The notes under the pieces: generated by a model
Seen by the model: the letters and a program-made list of their open reading frames with translations, nothing else
Told to the model about the DNA's origin: nothing
Database searches by the model: none
Program-made: the position numbers and the translations under genes
Origin: Oceanihabitans iliipiscarium
GTDB taxonomy: Bacteria; Bacteroidota; Bacteroidia; Flavobacteriales; Flavobacteriaceae
NCBI RefSeq assembly: GCF_042686125.1
Contig: NZ_JBHUOV010000001.1
Span: 868,001-932,000 of the forward strand
Direction of reading: 5' to 3'
Length of the DNA stretch: 64,000 nt
Shown here: positions 1 through 8,390 of the stretch, piece after piece
Layout: every line of letters begins with the position of its first letter
Numbering within the stretch: the stretch's first letter is position 1

Positions 1-179
1 TAAGCCGTTTAGAAATATTTAACAGACATGGTATCAAAGTATATTCTAAAACAAATTATACAAACGAATGGTATGGTCAAACTGATGATGGTAAAGAATT
101 GCCAGTAGGAACATATTTTTATGTTATGGAATATCAAGGAAATAAAACAAAATCATCTTGGGTATATATTAATAAGTAA
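1..179 (+). CDS. C-terminal end of a T9SS-secreted gliding/adhesin-type protein (type B sorting domain), partial
   Basis: Only the last 58 codons lie in the window (frame starting at base 3, stop TAA 177-179); the gene continues upstream. The peptide reads SRLEIFNRHGIKVYSK, then NEWYGQ, LPVGTYFYV and WVYINK at the end. This is the conserved tail of the gliding-motility C-terminal / T9SS type B sorting domain (CHU_C family), which targets proteins to the type IX secretion system and the cell surface. It is followed 20 bases later by a PorP/SprF-like gene. That is the usual arrangement for large SprB-like adhesins, whose secretion needs a cognate SprF. The size and function of the missing part cannot be judged here. 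Confidence 0.85.
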   Translation, partial: SRLEIFNRHGIKVYSKTNYTNEWYGQTDDGKELPVGTYFYVMEYQGNKTKSSWVYINK

Positions 180-199
180 ACTAACACAACTAATAAATA

Positions 200-1114
200 A
201 TGAAAAAAATATATATAATTCTCGTTTTCCTGTTGGCTTATCAAATGCAAGCACAACAAGATCCGCAGTATACACAATATATGTATAACATGAATGTCGT
301 CAACCCAGCATATGCTGGCTCCTTCGAAGGTGTCGCTATTGGAATGTTATACAGAAGCCAATGGGTTGGATTAGAAGGTGCGCCTAAAACAGGAACACTT
401 GCTATTCATTCACCTGTAGGAAAAAAAGTAGGTTTAGGATTATCATTAATTAGTGATGAAATAGGGCCAGTAAGAGAAACAAATGCATATGCAGATTTTT
501 CTTATACGTTATCCTTAGGAGCAGAAACCAAGTTAGCCTTTGGTGTTAAAGCAGGAGCTACTTTTCATAAAATAGGGATTAGTGAAAATGATATTGTGGT
601 GATTGATGCTGGAGATCCTTTTTTCGCTGAAAATATTGATGAAGTTACACCAAATGTAGGAGCTGGAGTTTATTTTTATAAACCAAATAAATACTATGTG
701 TCAGTTTCAGTGCCTAACATTTTAAACGCAACTCATTTAGATGCTGGAGGTACAAAAATAGGTTCTGAAACCCAACATCTATTTGCTGCATTAGGTTACG
801 TTTTTAATCTCTCTGAAAATTTTAAATTAAAACCACATGGGTTATTAAAAACGGCGTTTAAAGCACCTTTAAGTTTTGACATCAATGCAAACTTATTTAT
901 GTATGATTTTGTAGAACTAGGAGTTGGTTATCGTTTAGAGGATTCGTTTAGCGGAATGATAAACTTTATGGTTACACCTAATCTAAGAGTTGGTTATGCT
1001 TATGATAGCATTCAATCGGATTTAAATTATGTAACGACTTCATCTCATGAGGTGTTTATTAATTTTGATATTTCGTTTCCAAGACGTGTATCGCGTTCAC
1101 CTCGTTATTTCTAA
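200..1114 (+). CDS. PorP/SprF family type IX secretion system membrane protein
   Basis: A 304-residue outer-membrane beta-barrel protein of the PorP/SprF family. It has a signal peptide (to about residue 19, ...AYQMQAQ). The family hallmark follows: QDPQYTQYMYNMNVVNPAYAGS near residues 20-41, then SQWVGLEGAPKT. The C-terminus is rich in alternating hydrophobic strands. SprF proteins act with a particular T9SS-exported partner that carries a type B sorting domain, and help bring it to the surface. The gene directly follows such a partner and precedes an OmpA-family gene at 1133, so the three probably form one operon. PorP of the secretion apparatus belongs to the same family, but this context favours a dedicated SprF-like protein. 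Confidence 0.9.
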   Translation: MKKIYIILVFLLAYQMQAQQDPQYTQYMYNMNVVNPAYAGSFEGVAIGMLYRSQWVGLEGAPKTGTLAIHSPVGKKVGLGLSLISDEIGPVRETNAYADFSYTLSLGAETKLAFGVKAGATFHKIGISENDIVVIDAGDPFFAENIDEVTPNVGAGVYFYKPNKYYVSVSVPNILNATHLDAGGTKIGSETQHLFAALGYVFNLSENFKLKPHGLLKTAFKAPLSFDINANLFMYDFVELGVGYRLEDSFSGMINFMVTPNLRVGYAYDSIQSDLNYVTTSSHEVFINFDISFPRRVSRSPRYF

Positions 1115-1132
1115 TCAGTTAAGCTAAATAAA

Positions 1133-3046
1133 ATGAAAAACTTAAAAATATTTTTAACATTACTATTATTGAGTAGCTTCAGTTTAACTGCTCAAAATAA
1201 AGACACTAGAACAGCCGATAAATATTTTGATCGACTTGAATACATTGATGCGATTGATGCGTATACTAAATTGATTGAAAAAGGGAAAGCAGATGAATAC
1301 GTTTATTCTCAATTAGCAGAAGCAAATCGTATGATTTTTAGCACTGTTGAAGCTGAAAGATGGTATTCTAAGGTTTTAGAATCTTCACAAAATCCAGAAA
1401 CAATTTATCAATATTCTCAAATGCTTAAAGCAAACGGGAAGTATGAAGATTCTAATGCTCAAATGAAAAAATTTGCAGCATTACGCCCTGGAGACGACAG
1501 ATCTATTGCTTTTAATTCTAATCCAGATTACCTTCCTAAAATCTTAGAAAAAGGAAAAAAATTCAACATCCAAAACTTAAGTATTAATTCTGAAAACTCT
1601 GATTTTGGTGGAATTGTAAATAATAATGAATTTTATTTTACTTCAGCAAGAAATAGTTCAAGACGTAATTATGGTTGGAACGACCAACCGTTTTTAGATA
1701 TTTATGTCTCTAGTGTATTAACCGATGGAACATACATGGAAGCTGAATTAATAGAAGGTGATATCAATACGAAATACCATGAAGGATCTGTAACTTTTAG
1801 CCCAGATTCAAAAACAATGTATTTTTCAAGAGAAAGTTTCTTTGAAAATGAATTTGAAAAAGATAGTATTTCAAACACAAAATTTAGTGTATTGCACCTA
1901 TATAAAGCCTCTTTAGATGGAGATACTTGGAGAAATGTAGAACCTCTTCATCTTAATAGTCCAAATTATAGTGTAAGTAATCCGTCTATGAGTGCAGATG
2001 GTAAAACGCTTTACTTTCAATCAGATATGCCTGGAGGTTATGGTTTATTCGATATTTACAAAGTTTCTGTAAATGCTGATGGAACGGTTGGAGAGCCTCA
2101 AAATCTAGGTCAAAAAATTAATACAGAAGGAAATGAAAGGTTTGCATACCTAAGTGATAATGGCACGCTTTATTTTTCATCTGATGGCCATTTAGGGTTA
2201 GGTGGACTTGATGTATTCTTTTCAAGAGAAGTTGATGGAAAAATGACTCCAGTGCGTAATGTAGGCGTTCCAGTAAATAGTAATGCAGATGATTTCGCAT
2301 TCAGTTTAAATGAAGAATCTGGAGAAGGTTTTGTGTCTTCTAATAGAGAAGGAGGCTTAGGAAGTGATGATATTTACGCAATTAAGAAATTACAACCATT
2401 ATGTGATGTGTTAATCGTTGCTACCATTACAGATAATAAAACTGGAGAACCTTTAGCAGATGCATCTACAACCTTATACGATAGTGAAGGCAATAAATTA
2501 GCTTCAAAAATGAGTGATGCTGAAGGTATTGTTGAATATATGGTTGAATGTGATACAGACACAGAATTAGAAGCAGCTAAAGTAGATTACGAAAGTAATA
2601 AAATAGCTATTGAAGGTACAGATGAAGAAGAAGTAGCTGTAGCTTTAGCGCTTGATCCAATTGATAAACTAATTGTTGATGGTAAAGTAGAACTAAACCC
2701 AATTTATTTTGATTTTGATAAATCTAATGTTACTGCAAAAGCGGCATTCGAGTTAGACAAATTAATACAAATCATGAATAAGTATCCTGAGATGGTTATT
2801 AATGCGACCTCACATACAGATAGTCGTGGTTCTGCTTCATATAATGAAAGGTTATCAGATAGAAGAGCAAAAACGACTGTACAATATGTTATTTCAAAAG
2901 GTATTGATGCCTCTCGTATTTCTGGTTTAGGAAAAGGAGAGAGTGAATTAGCTGTTAATTGTGGGAATGCATGTACAGAAGAAGAGCATCAATTAAACAG
3001 ACGTAGTGAATTTATTATTGTTAGTGGTGGTCCAGTTAGTGAATAG
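1133..3046 (+). CDS. OmpA family protein with N-terminal TPR and PD40 repeats
   Basis: A 637-residue exported protein. It has a signal peptide (about 1-20), then a TPR-like helical region (about 25-120). A beta-propeller-like stretch follows, with PD40/WD40-like repeats such as SPDSKTMYFSRE, SADGKTLYFQSD and LSDNGTLYFSSDG (about 150-405). Next is a carboxypeptidase-regulatory-like beta-sandwich (about 425-505) and a C-terminal OmpA peptidoglycan-binding domain (about 520-637, with NPIYFDFDKSNV and SHTDSRGSASYNERLSDRRA). This architecture is common beside porP/sprF in Flavobacteriia and resembles T9SS-associated periplasmic proteins such as PorE. It probably anchors an outer-membrane secretion or adhesion module to peptidoglycan. 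The gene ends at a strong bidirectional terminator. Confidence 0.88.
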   Translation: MKNLKIFLTLLLLSSFSLTAQNKDTRTADKYFDRLEYIDAIDAYTKLIEKGKADEYVYSQLAEANRMIFSTVEAERWYSKVLESSQNPETIYQYSQMLKANGKYEDSNAQMKKFAALRPGDDRSIAFNSNPDYLPKILEKGKKFNIQNLSINSENSDFGGIVNNNEFYFTSARNSSRRNYGWNDQPFLDIYVSSVLTDGTYMEAELIEGDINTKYHEGSVTFSPDSKTMYFSRESFFENEFEKDSISNTKFSVLHLYKASLDGDTWRNVEPLHLNSPNYSVSNPSMSADGKTLYFQSDMPGGYGLFDIYKVSVNADGTVGEPQNLGQKINTEGNERFAYLSDNGTLYFSSDGHLGLGGLDVFFSREVDGKMTPVRNVGVPVNSNADDFAFSLNEESGEGFVSSNREGGLGSDDIYAIKKLQPLCDVLIVATITDNKTGEPLADASTTLYDSEGNKLASKMSDAEGIVEYMVECDTDTELEAAKVDYESNKIAIEGTDEEEVAVALALDPIDKLIVDGKVELNPIYFDFDKSNVTAKAAFELDKLIQIMNKYPEMVINATSHTDSRGSASYNERLSDRRAKTTVQYVISKGIDASRISGLGKGESELAVNCGNACTEEEHQLNRRSEFIIVSGGPVSE

Positions 3047-3073
3047 TAAATAAAAATTACTTTATATAAAAAT

Positions 3074-3108
3074 AAAAAGCCTTACTTTTTTTAAAGTAAG
3101 GCTTTTTT
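3074..3108. terminator. bidirectional intrinsic terminator
   Basis: A perfect 15-bp stem (3074-3088 with 3093-3107) has a TTTT loop and A/T tracts on both sides. It lies between the stop of the plus-strand OmpA gene and the stop of the minus-strand ribonuclease gene, so it can serve both. Confidence 0.9.
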
Positions 3109-3110
3109 AA

Positions 3111-4655
3111 TTATTTAATTTGATTACCATCTTTGTCAAAAAAATGATATTCTAAATATGTGTAAGCATCTCTTGGTAAAATTTTCACCCATTTCTTGTG
3201 TTCAAAAAACCATTTTGAACGTATCGATGGAAAGCCTTTTGTTAAATAGGCTGCTATAAAAGGATGTGTGTTTAAAGTCAACTTTTTATAGTCTTTTTTA
3301 AATAGTTGTTCAAGATCAAGATTGATTTTTGATAAAATACCAATTGGAGCCTCAACTTCAGAACCATTAATACTGTCAGGATTTTCCTCACGGGTTTTAA
3401 TATTCATTTCTGGGCGCACCCTTTGTCTTGTGATTTGTATCAATCCAAATTTACTTGGAGGGAGTATTTTATGTTTCGCTCTATCATCTTTCATTTCATC
3501 TCGTAAATGATTGTAAAGCTTTTTTCTGTTTTCAGCAGAATTCAAGTCAATAAAATCGACTACAATAATGCCTCCCATATCACGTAAACGTAATTGTCTG
3601 GCCATTTCTGTAGCTGAAATTAAATTAACTTCAAGTGCAGTATCCTCTTGTGAATTTGCTTTGTTAGATCGATTTCCACTGTTTACATCAATAACATGAA
3701 GCGCTTCAGTATGTTCAATTACTAAATAAGCTCCTTTTGCCATAGAAACAGTTTTTCCAAAAGAGGTTTTAATTTGTCTTTCGATTCCGAATTTTTCAAA
3801 AATTGGAACTTTTGACTGATACAATTTAACTATTGATTCTTTTTTTGGTGCAATTTCTTGCACATAATCTTTAATTTGAATGTAAAGCTCTTCATCATCA
3901 ACATGGATTCCTGTAAAGGAATCATTAAATATGTCTCGTAAAATAGAAGAAGCTTTGTTCATTTCTCCTAATACTTTACTTGGATGATGTGCTTTATGTA
4001 GCTTTTTACACATTGCGGTCCAACGACCTAGCAAATTTTGTAAATCTTTATCTAGTTCAGCTACTTTTTTGCCTTCTGCTACAGTACGAATAATAACACC
4101 AAATCCTTTTGGCGTTATACTTTTAACCAAACGTTTTAATCGTTCTTTTTCTTCTTTACTATCTATTTTTTGTGAAATAGAAATGCGGTCAGAAAAAGGA
4201 ACTAAAACAATATATCTTCCAGCAATAGAAAGCTCAGAGCTTATTCTAGGGCCTTTAGTAGATATAGGTTCTTTTACTATTTGTACTAATAGCGATTGAT
4301 TTGATTTTATGGCGTTAGCAATGCTACCGTTTTTATCAATATCTTTTTCAAATGGGAAATTTTTTAATGAAAAATCATTTAGTTTACCTGTGCTTACACG
4401 TTTTGTGAATTTTAAAAGGGAAGGTAATTTAGGTCCTAAATCATGATAATGCAGAAATGCATCTTTTTCATAACCTACATTAACAAATGCAGCATTTAGA
4501 CCTGGAACAGCTTTTCTTATTTTGGCTATAAACACATCACCAACAGAAAAGTTGTTACCACCTTCATCTTTATGTAATTCAATAAGTTTTCCATCTTTTA
4601 ATAAGGCAAAATCAACATGACTTGAACTAGATCTAATGATCAATTCTTTATCCAT
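3111..4655 (-). CDS. rng: ribonuclease E/G family protein (RNase G type)
   Basis: A 514-residue endoribonuclease of the RNase E/G family, acting on mRNA decay and rRNA processing. An S1-like RNA-binding region (about 30-130) contains GDVFIAKIRKAVPGLNAAFVNVG. The catalytic DNase I-like subdomain carries the two magnesium-binding acidic motifs, VIDVNSGNRS and IVVDFIDL. The length fits RNase G; the long degradosome scaffold of RNase E is absent. The start MDKELIIRSS matches the family N-terminus. The upstream region 4656-4881 is non-coding and can fold into several hairpins, so leader-based autoregulation is possible. Upstream genes (30-residue basic protein, HU) are on the same strand but separated by a terminator. 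Confidence 0.93.
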   Translation of the reverse strand: MDKELIIRSSSSHVDFALLKDGKLIELHKDEGGNNFSVGDVFIAKIRKAVPGLNAAFVNVGYEKDAFLHYHDLGPKLPSLLKFTKRVSTGKLNDFSLKNFPFEKDIDKNGSIANAIKSNQSLLVQIVKEPISTKGPRISSELSIAGRYIVLVPFSDRISISQKIDSKEEKERLKRLVKSITPKGFGVIIRTVAEGKKVAELDKDLQNLLGRWTAMCKKLHKAHHPSKVLGEMNKASSILRDIFNDSFTGIHVDDEELYIQIKDYVQEIAPKKESIVKLYQSKVPIFEKFGIERQIKTSFGKTVSMAKGAYLVIEHTEALHVIDVNSGNRSNKANSQEDTALEVNLISATEMARQLRLRDMGGIIVVDFIDLNSAENRKKLYNHLRDEMKDDRAKHKILPPSKFGLIQITRQRVRPEMNIKTREENPDSINGSEVEAPIGILSKINLDLEQLFKKDYKKLTLNTHPFIAAYLTKGFPSIRSKWFFEHKKWVKILPRDAYTYLEYHFFDKDGNQIK

Positions 4656-4881
4656 TTAGTTAATTTTTATCCATACAATTAAGTACAGATGGATTATACA
4701 TTATTTTTTTCTAACAATAAAAATCATCTCATTGTTAGTCTAACGCCTTAATTGATCTTAAAATAAATCAAGATTAATTTTTTATTAAGGCATTTCACAG
4801 GATTTTTAAATCCATGGAGCTCTAATTACGCAAGGTTTTACGTAGGAATAAGAACTCATTTCAAAGAACGTTTTTTCTATA
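4656..4881 (-). promoter_or_regulatory. structured leader upstream of the RNase E/G gene
   Basis: A 226-base stretch with no plausible gene. It holds three inverted repeats: 4711-4718 with 4731-4738 (CTAACAAT/ATTGTTAG); 4745-4752 with 4784-4791 (GCCTTAAT/ATTAAGGC), which also contains a nested repeat; and 4800-4813 (GGATTT/AAATCC). No clear -7 box was found. In Escherichia coli the 5' leader of rne folds and mediates feedback by RNase E, so a comparable role is possible here but is only inferred. Confidence 0.4.
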
Positions 4882-4916
4882 AATTAAAAAAGTAGTTTAT
4901 AACTACTTTTTTAATT
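4882..4916 (-). terminator. intrinsic terminator after the small basic protein gene
   Basis: A 16-bp stem (4882-4897 with 4901-4916) has a TAT loop and runs of A and T on its arms. It immediately follows, and touches, the stop codon of the 30-residue basic protein on the minus strand. Confidence 0.8.
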
Positions 4917-5008
4917 TATTTTTTCTTTTTGTGACGATTTGCGCGTCTTCTTTTTTTACGCTTATGCGTAGCAACCTTGTGTCTTTTGCGTTTTTTACCA
5001 CTTGGCAT
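4916..5008 (-). CDS. 30-residue extremely basic protein (possible ribosome-associated protein)
   Basis: A short open reading frame, ATG at 5008-5006 and TAA at 4918-4916. The peptide begins MPSGKKRKRHKVATHKRKKR and ends RANRHKKKK. About two thirds of the residues are Lys, Arg or His, with no acidic residue. It has its own terminator, lies between HU and the RNase E/G gene, and closely matches tiny conserved proteins that I recall from many Bacteroidota genomes. The composition is that of an rRNA-binding ribosomal protein. A Bacteroidota-specific ribosomal protein, bL38, has been described in Flavobacterium johnsoniae; whether this is that protein I cannot confirm. Coding status is well supported, function is inferred. 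Confidence 0.75.
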   Translation of the reverse strand: MPSGKKRKRHKVATHKRKKRRRANRHKKKK

Positions 5009-5048
5009 AAGTTGTCTTTTTTTTTAAATTAATATTTTATTTAGCGTT

Positions 5049-5339
5049 TTACTTAACGTCTACATTAGTCTTTACACCTTCAACAAATACCTTTGCAGGT
5101 TTAAATGCAGGGATATTATGTGCAGGTATTTTAATCGTTGTATTCTTAGAAATATTTCTTCCAGTTTTTTCAGCTCTCGTTTTAATAATAAAACTTCCAA
5201 AACCTCTTAAATAAACATTATCTCCACTTTCTAAAGATGTTTTTACTTCATCCATAAATGTTTCAACAGTTGCTTGAACATCTCCTTTTTCAATTCCTAA
5301 TTTCTCAGAAATTTTTGCTACTAAATCAGCCTTCGTCAT
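5049..5339 (-). CDS. hup: HU family DNA-binding protein
   Basis: A 96-residue nucleoid protein of the HU/IHF family. It starts MTKADLVAKISEKLGIEKG with the usual N-terminal helices. The family signature GFGSFIIKTRAEKTGRNISK lies at about residues 46-65, and the beta-arm ends near IPAHNIPAFKPAK, a typical HU C-terminal strand. It bends DNA non-specifically as a dimer. A good Bacteroidota-type promoter lies just upstream (5380-5412). mutY is transcribed divergently. Confidence 0.95.
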   Translation of the reverse strand: MTKADLVAKISEKLGIEKGDVQATVETFMDEVKTSLESGDNVYLRGFGSFIIKTRAEKTGRNISKNTTIKIPAHNIPAFKPAKVFVEGVKTNVDVK

Positions 5340-5379
5340 TTTTTGCTATTTTTAATTTATAATCTGTTATTAAGGGATG

Positions 5380-5412
5380 CAAATATAGGAATTAAAAATT
5401 CAATATTTCAAA
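5380..5412 (-). promoter_or_regulatory. promoter of the HU gene (Bacteroidota -7/-33 type)
   Basis: On the minus strand, TATATTTG (5387-5380) matches TAnnTTTG. A TTTG (5412-5409) lies 21 bases upstream, the expected spacing for the primary sigma factor of Bacteroidota. The HU start codon is about 40 bases downstream. Confidence 0.75.
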
Positions 5413-5445
5413 CCTAATTCATTAAAATTTAACCTAATAAACGTT

Positions 5446-5453
5446 TATTTTTG
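5446..5453 (+). promoter_or_regulatory. -7 promoter box of mutY
   Basis: TATTTTTG fits TAnnTTTG and lies 19 bases before the mutY start codon. No convincing TTTG was found at the -33 spacing. Confidence 0.5.
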
Positions 5454-5472
5454 CACTTATTATATAAATTTA

Positions 5473-6513
5473 ATGACAATAACAAAAACTTTAACAGATT
5501 GGTATTCAGTTAATAAGCGTGATTTACCATGGAGAAGAACAAAAAATCCATACCATATATGGTTGTCTGAAATTATTTTACAACAAACCCAAGTTAATCA
5601 GGGCTTGCCTTATTATGAAGTTTTTGTGTCTAATTATCCAACTATTTTCGATCTTGCAAATGCTAAAGAAAGTGCTGTTTTAAAACTATGGCAAGGTCTT
5701 GGTTATTATTCTAGAGCAAGAAATTTGCACACAACAGCACAATATATTGTTAAGGAGTTAAGCGGAAGGTTTCCTGATAATTATAAAGCGCTATTAAAAC
5801 TTAAAGGAGTTGGAGATTATACCGCTAGTGCTATTGCTTCTATTTGTTTTGATGAAGTATGTGCTGTAGTTGATGGGAATGTTTATAGAGTACTCTCTAG
5901 ATATTTTGGAGTTAAAACACCTATTAACTCTTCTATAGGACAAAAAGAGTTTAAAGCTTTGGCTCAGCAACTCATTGATAAAAATAATCCTGCTGAGTTT
6001 AATCAGGCTATTATGGATTTTGGCTCTAGACAATGTAAACCTAAAAGTCCTGATTGTAGTGTTTGTCCATTGCAAAATGATTGTCAAGCCTATATAAATA
6101 ATAGTATTGCTAACTTACCAGTAAAAGTAAAAAAGACAAGGGTTTCCAAAAAGCATTTTAATTTTTTAGTGTTTATAAGTCACGATAATAAAACTATTCT
6201 AGAGAAAAGAACTCAACGCGGAATTTGGCAAAATTTGTATCAATTCCCTCTAGTTGAAACCCAGTCCAGTATTAAGTATAATGAGATGAAAAGCCATCTT
6301 AAAACATTTCCTATTACAAATAATGGATACGATAGATTGTCATTGTTTAATAAGGAGGACATTATTCATAAACTATCACACCAACATTTACACACAAAGT
6401 TTTGGATAGTTGAAATTGAGCATCTTCCAAAGCAGAGCATTTTAATTGAAAAAATTAGAGATTATCCAGTGCCTGTATTACTTTCAAATTTTATTGAAGC
6501 CTTTAATTTTTAA
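5473..6513 (+). CDS. mutY: A/G-specific adenine glycosylase
   Basis: A 346-residue base-excision repair enzyme that removes adenine mispaired with 8-oxoguanine. The N-terminal HhH-GPD domain has Glu33 in LSEIILQQTQV, the helix-hairpin-helix LKGVGDYTASAI (about 110-121) and catalytic Asp134 in VVDGNVYRVLSR. A [4Fe-4S] cluster motif follows (Cys188, Cys195, Cys198, Cys204: C-x6-C-x2-C-x5-C). The C-terminal part (about 225-346) is the NUDIX-like 8-oxoG-recognition domain. It heads a mutY-ssb-gldE-gldD cluster that is conserved in Flavobacteriia. Confidence 0.96.
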   Translation: MTITKTLTDWYSVNKRDLPWRRTKNPYHIWLSEIILQQTQVNQGLPYYEVFVSNYPTIFDLANAKESAVLKLWQGLGYYSRARNLHTTAQYIVKELSGRFPDNYKALLKLKGVGDYTASAIASICFDEVCAVVDGNVYRVLSRYFGVKTPINSSIGQKEFKALAQQLIDKNNPAEFNQAIMDFGSRQCKPKSPDCSVCPLQNDCQAYINNSIANLPVKVKKTRVSKKHFNFLVFISHDNKTILEKRTQRGIWQNLYQFPLVETQSSIKYNEMKSHLKTFPITNNGYDRLSLFNKEDIIHKLSHQHLHTKFWIVEIEHLPKQSILIEKIRDYPVPVLLSNFIEAFNF

Positions 6514-6570
6514 TGCTTTAGCTAGAATCATATTTTTTTATTAATTTTAAGTTTATCAATTGCAAAAGCT

Positions 6571-6578
6571 TAATTTTG
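6571..6578 (+). promoter_or_regulatory. -7 promoter box of ssb
   Basis: TAATTTTG fits TAnnTTTG and lies 23 bases before the ssb start. A TTTA at 6546-6549 could be a weak -33 box with 21-base spacing. Confidence 0.55.
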
Positions 6579-6601
6579 CAAAATAAATTAAACCACATAT
6601 C

Positions 6602-7051
6602 ATGTCAGGAACATTAAACAAAGTGATGCTAATTGGGCATTTAGGCGATGAAGTTAAAATGCATTATTTTGATGGTGGAGGCTGTATTGGTCGTTTTCCA
6701 TTAGCTACCAATGAAACTTATACCAATAAACAAACGAATGAACGTATTACAAATACGGAATGGCATAATATTGTTGTAAGAAATAAGGCTGCAGAAATTT
6801 GTGAAAAATACTTAAGTAAAGGCGATAAAGTTTATATAGAAGGAAGAATTAAGACTAGAAAATGGCAGGATGATAGTGGCAATGATCGTTATTCAACTGA
6901 AATACAATGTAACGACTTTACTTTTTTAACCACTAAAAATGAAAGTCAAGCTGGAAGTCATCTCACACCAGCGACACAAAAACCACAGGCATCTCAACCT
7001 CAAGTTAGTGAGCCATTGGTAGAAGAAGGTGACGATGACCTTCCGTTTTAA
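6602..7051 (+). CDS. ssb: single-stranded DNA-binding protein
   Basis: A 149-residue SSB. The OB-fold (about 1-112) begins SGTLNKVMLIGHLGDEVKM and contains EWHNIVVRNKAAEICEKYL and KGDKVYIEGRIKTRKWQD. A Gln/Pro-rich linker (about 113-138) leads to the acidic tip EEGDDDLPF at the C-terminus, which recruits replication and repair partners. It lies between mutY and gldE. A DUF3127 protein at 42247 carries a nearly identical tail. Confidence 0.96.
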   Translation: MSGTLNKVMLIGHLGDEVKMHYFDGGGCIGRFPLATNETYTNKQTNERITNTEWHNIVVRNKAAEICEKYLSKGDKVYIEGRIKTRKWQDDSGNDRYSTEIQCNDFTFLTTKNESQAGSHLTPATQKPQASQPQVSEPLVEEGDDDLPF

Positions 7052-7074
7052 TATTTAACTAAATAATTTAATCA

Positions 7075-8379
7075 TTGGATCCCGAACCCTCGAGTTTACT
7101 AATATTAATGATGACAATTGATTTTTCAATTGTAAGCGGTTATGTGCTCTTATTTGTGCTTTTATTTTGCTCAGCATTAATTTCTGGAGCAGAAGTCGCT
7201 TTATTCTCTTTAACCACTTCCGATATTGAAGAAGGACAAGAAGCGAATTCTAAACCCTTAAAGATAGTTTCACGCTTATTACAAAGACCAAAAAAACTTC
7301 TAGCTACCATTCTTGTAGCAAATAATTTTATCAATATAGCAATAGTCATTCTGTTTGCCTATTTAGGTAATTTTATGTTCGAAAGTATAAGTTCTTCAGT
7401 TTTAAAATTTATCTTAGAAGTTGTAGTTGTTACGTTTTTAATCCTTCTTTTTGGTGAGATTTTACCAAAAATTTATGCGAGCAGAAACAAAGTTAAGTTT
7501 GCCACTTTTATGGCTTATCCTTTACGTGTTTTAGATTTTATTTTTTCGCCTATAAGTTTGCCAATGCGAAGTATAACTATTGCAATTCACAGTAAATTAG
7601 GCAAACAAAAATCTAATTTAAGTGTAGATCAGCTTTCTCAAGCTTTAGAGCTCGCTAGCGATGAGGATACAACCAGAGAAGAACAGAAAATATTACAAGG
7701 TATAGTATCTTTTGGGAATACAGATACTAAACAGGTTATGCGACCAAGAATAGATATTTTTGCGTTAAATGTAGAACAAAAATACACTGAGATTCTTCCA
7801 GAAATTATTAAACAAGGCTTTTCTAGAATTCCGGTTTATAAAGATAGTATTGATAGCGTTCAAGGGATTCTTTATGTTAAAGATTTATTGCCTTACATAG
7901 ATAGAAAACAATTTAATTGGACAACCCTTTTACGGGAACCATTTTTTGTTCCTGAAAATAAGAAGTTAGATGATTTGATGGCAGAATTTCAAGAGAAAAA
8001 AGTACACTTGGCAGTCGTTGTTGATGAATACGGAGGGACTTCTGGATTAATTTCTTTAGAGGATATTATTGAAGAAATTGTTGGAGATATTAGTGATGAA
8101 TTTGATGACGAAGGATTAATATATTCTAAAATTGATGAACACAATTATGTCTTTGAAGGTAAGACTGCTTTAAAAGATTTTTATAAAGTTATAAAATTAG
8201 AAGAAGACACTATTTTTGAAAATAATAAGGGCGAAGCAGAAACCATTGCTGGCTTTGTTTTAGAAATTTCTGGGAGTTTCCCTAAAGTGAATAGTAAAAT
8301 AAATTTCGAAAATTACGTTTTTACTATTGAGTCATTAGATAATAAAAGGATAAAACGTGTTAAAGTAACCATACCTTAA
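7075..8379 (+). CDS. gldE: gliding motility-associated protein GldE (CBS/CorC-HlyC family)
   Basis: A 434-residue inner-membrane protein. An N-terminal DUF21 membrane region (about 20-170) contains ALISGAEVALFSLT. A pair of CBS domains follows (about 215-335, with VMRPRIDIFALNV and VVDEYGGTSGLISLEDIIEEIVGDI), then a C-terminal CorC/HlyC domain (about 350-430). GldE was identified in Flavobacterium johnsoniae through its interplay with gldD and supports gliding and T9SS function. The chosen start is a TTG codon giving MDPEPSSLL, which resembles GldE N-termini; the ATG at 7108 is the alternative. gldD follows 11 bases later. Confidence 0.92.
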   Translation: MDPEPSSLLILMMTIDFSIVSGYVLLFVLLFCSALISGAEVALFSLTTSDIEEGQEANSKPLKIVSRLLQRPKKLLATILVANNFINIAIVILFAYLGNFMFESISSSVLKFILEVVVVTFLILLFGEILPKIYASRNKVKFATFMAYPLRVLDFIFSPISLPMRSITIAIHSKLGKQKSNLSVDQLSQALELASDEDTTREEQKILQGIVSFGNTDTKQVMRPRIDIFALNVEQKYTEILPEIIKQGFSRIPVYKDSIDSVQGILYVKDLLPYIDRKQFNWTTLLREPFFVPENKKLDDLMAEFQEKKVHLAVVVDEYGGTSGLISLEDIIEEIVGDISDEFDDEGLIYSKIDEHNYVFEGKTALKDFYKVIKLEEDTIFENNKGEAETIAGFVLEISGSFPKVNSKINFENYVFTIESLDNKRIKRVKVTIP

Positions 8380-8390
8380 ACTGTATAAAT

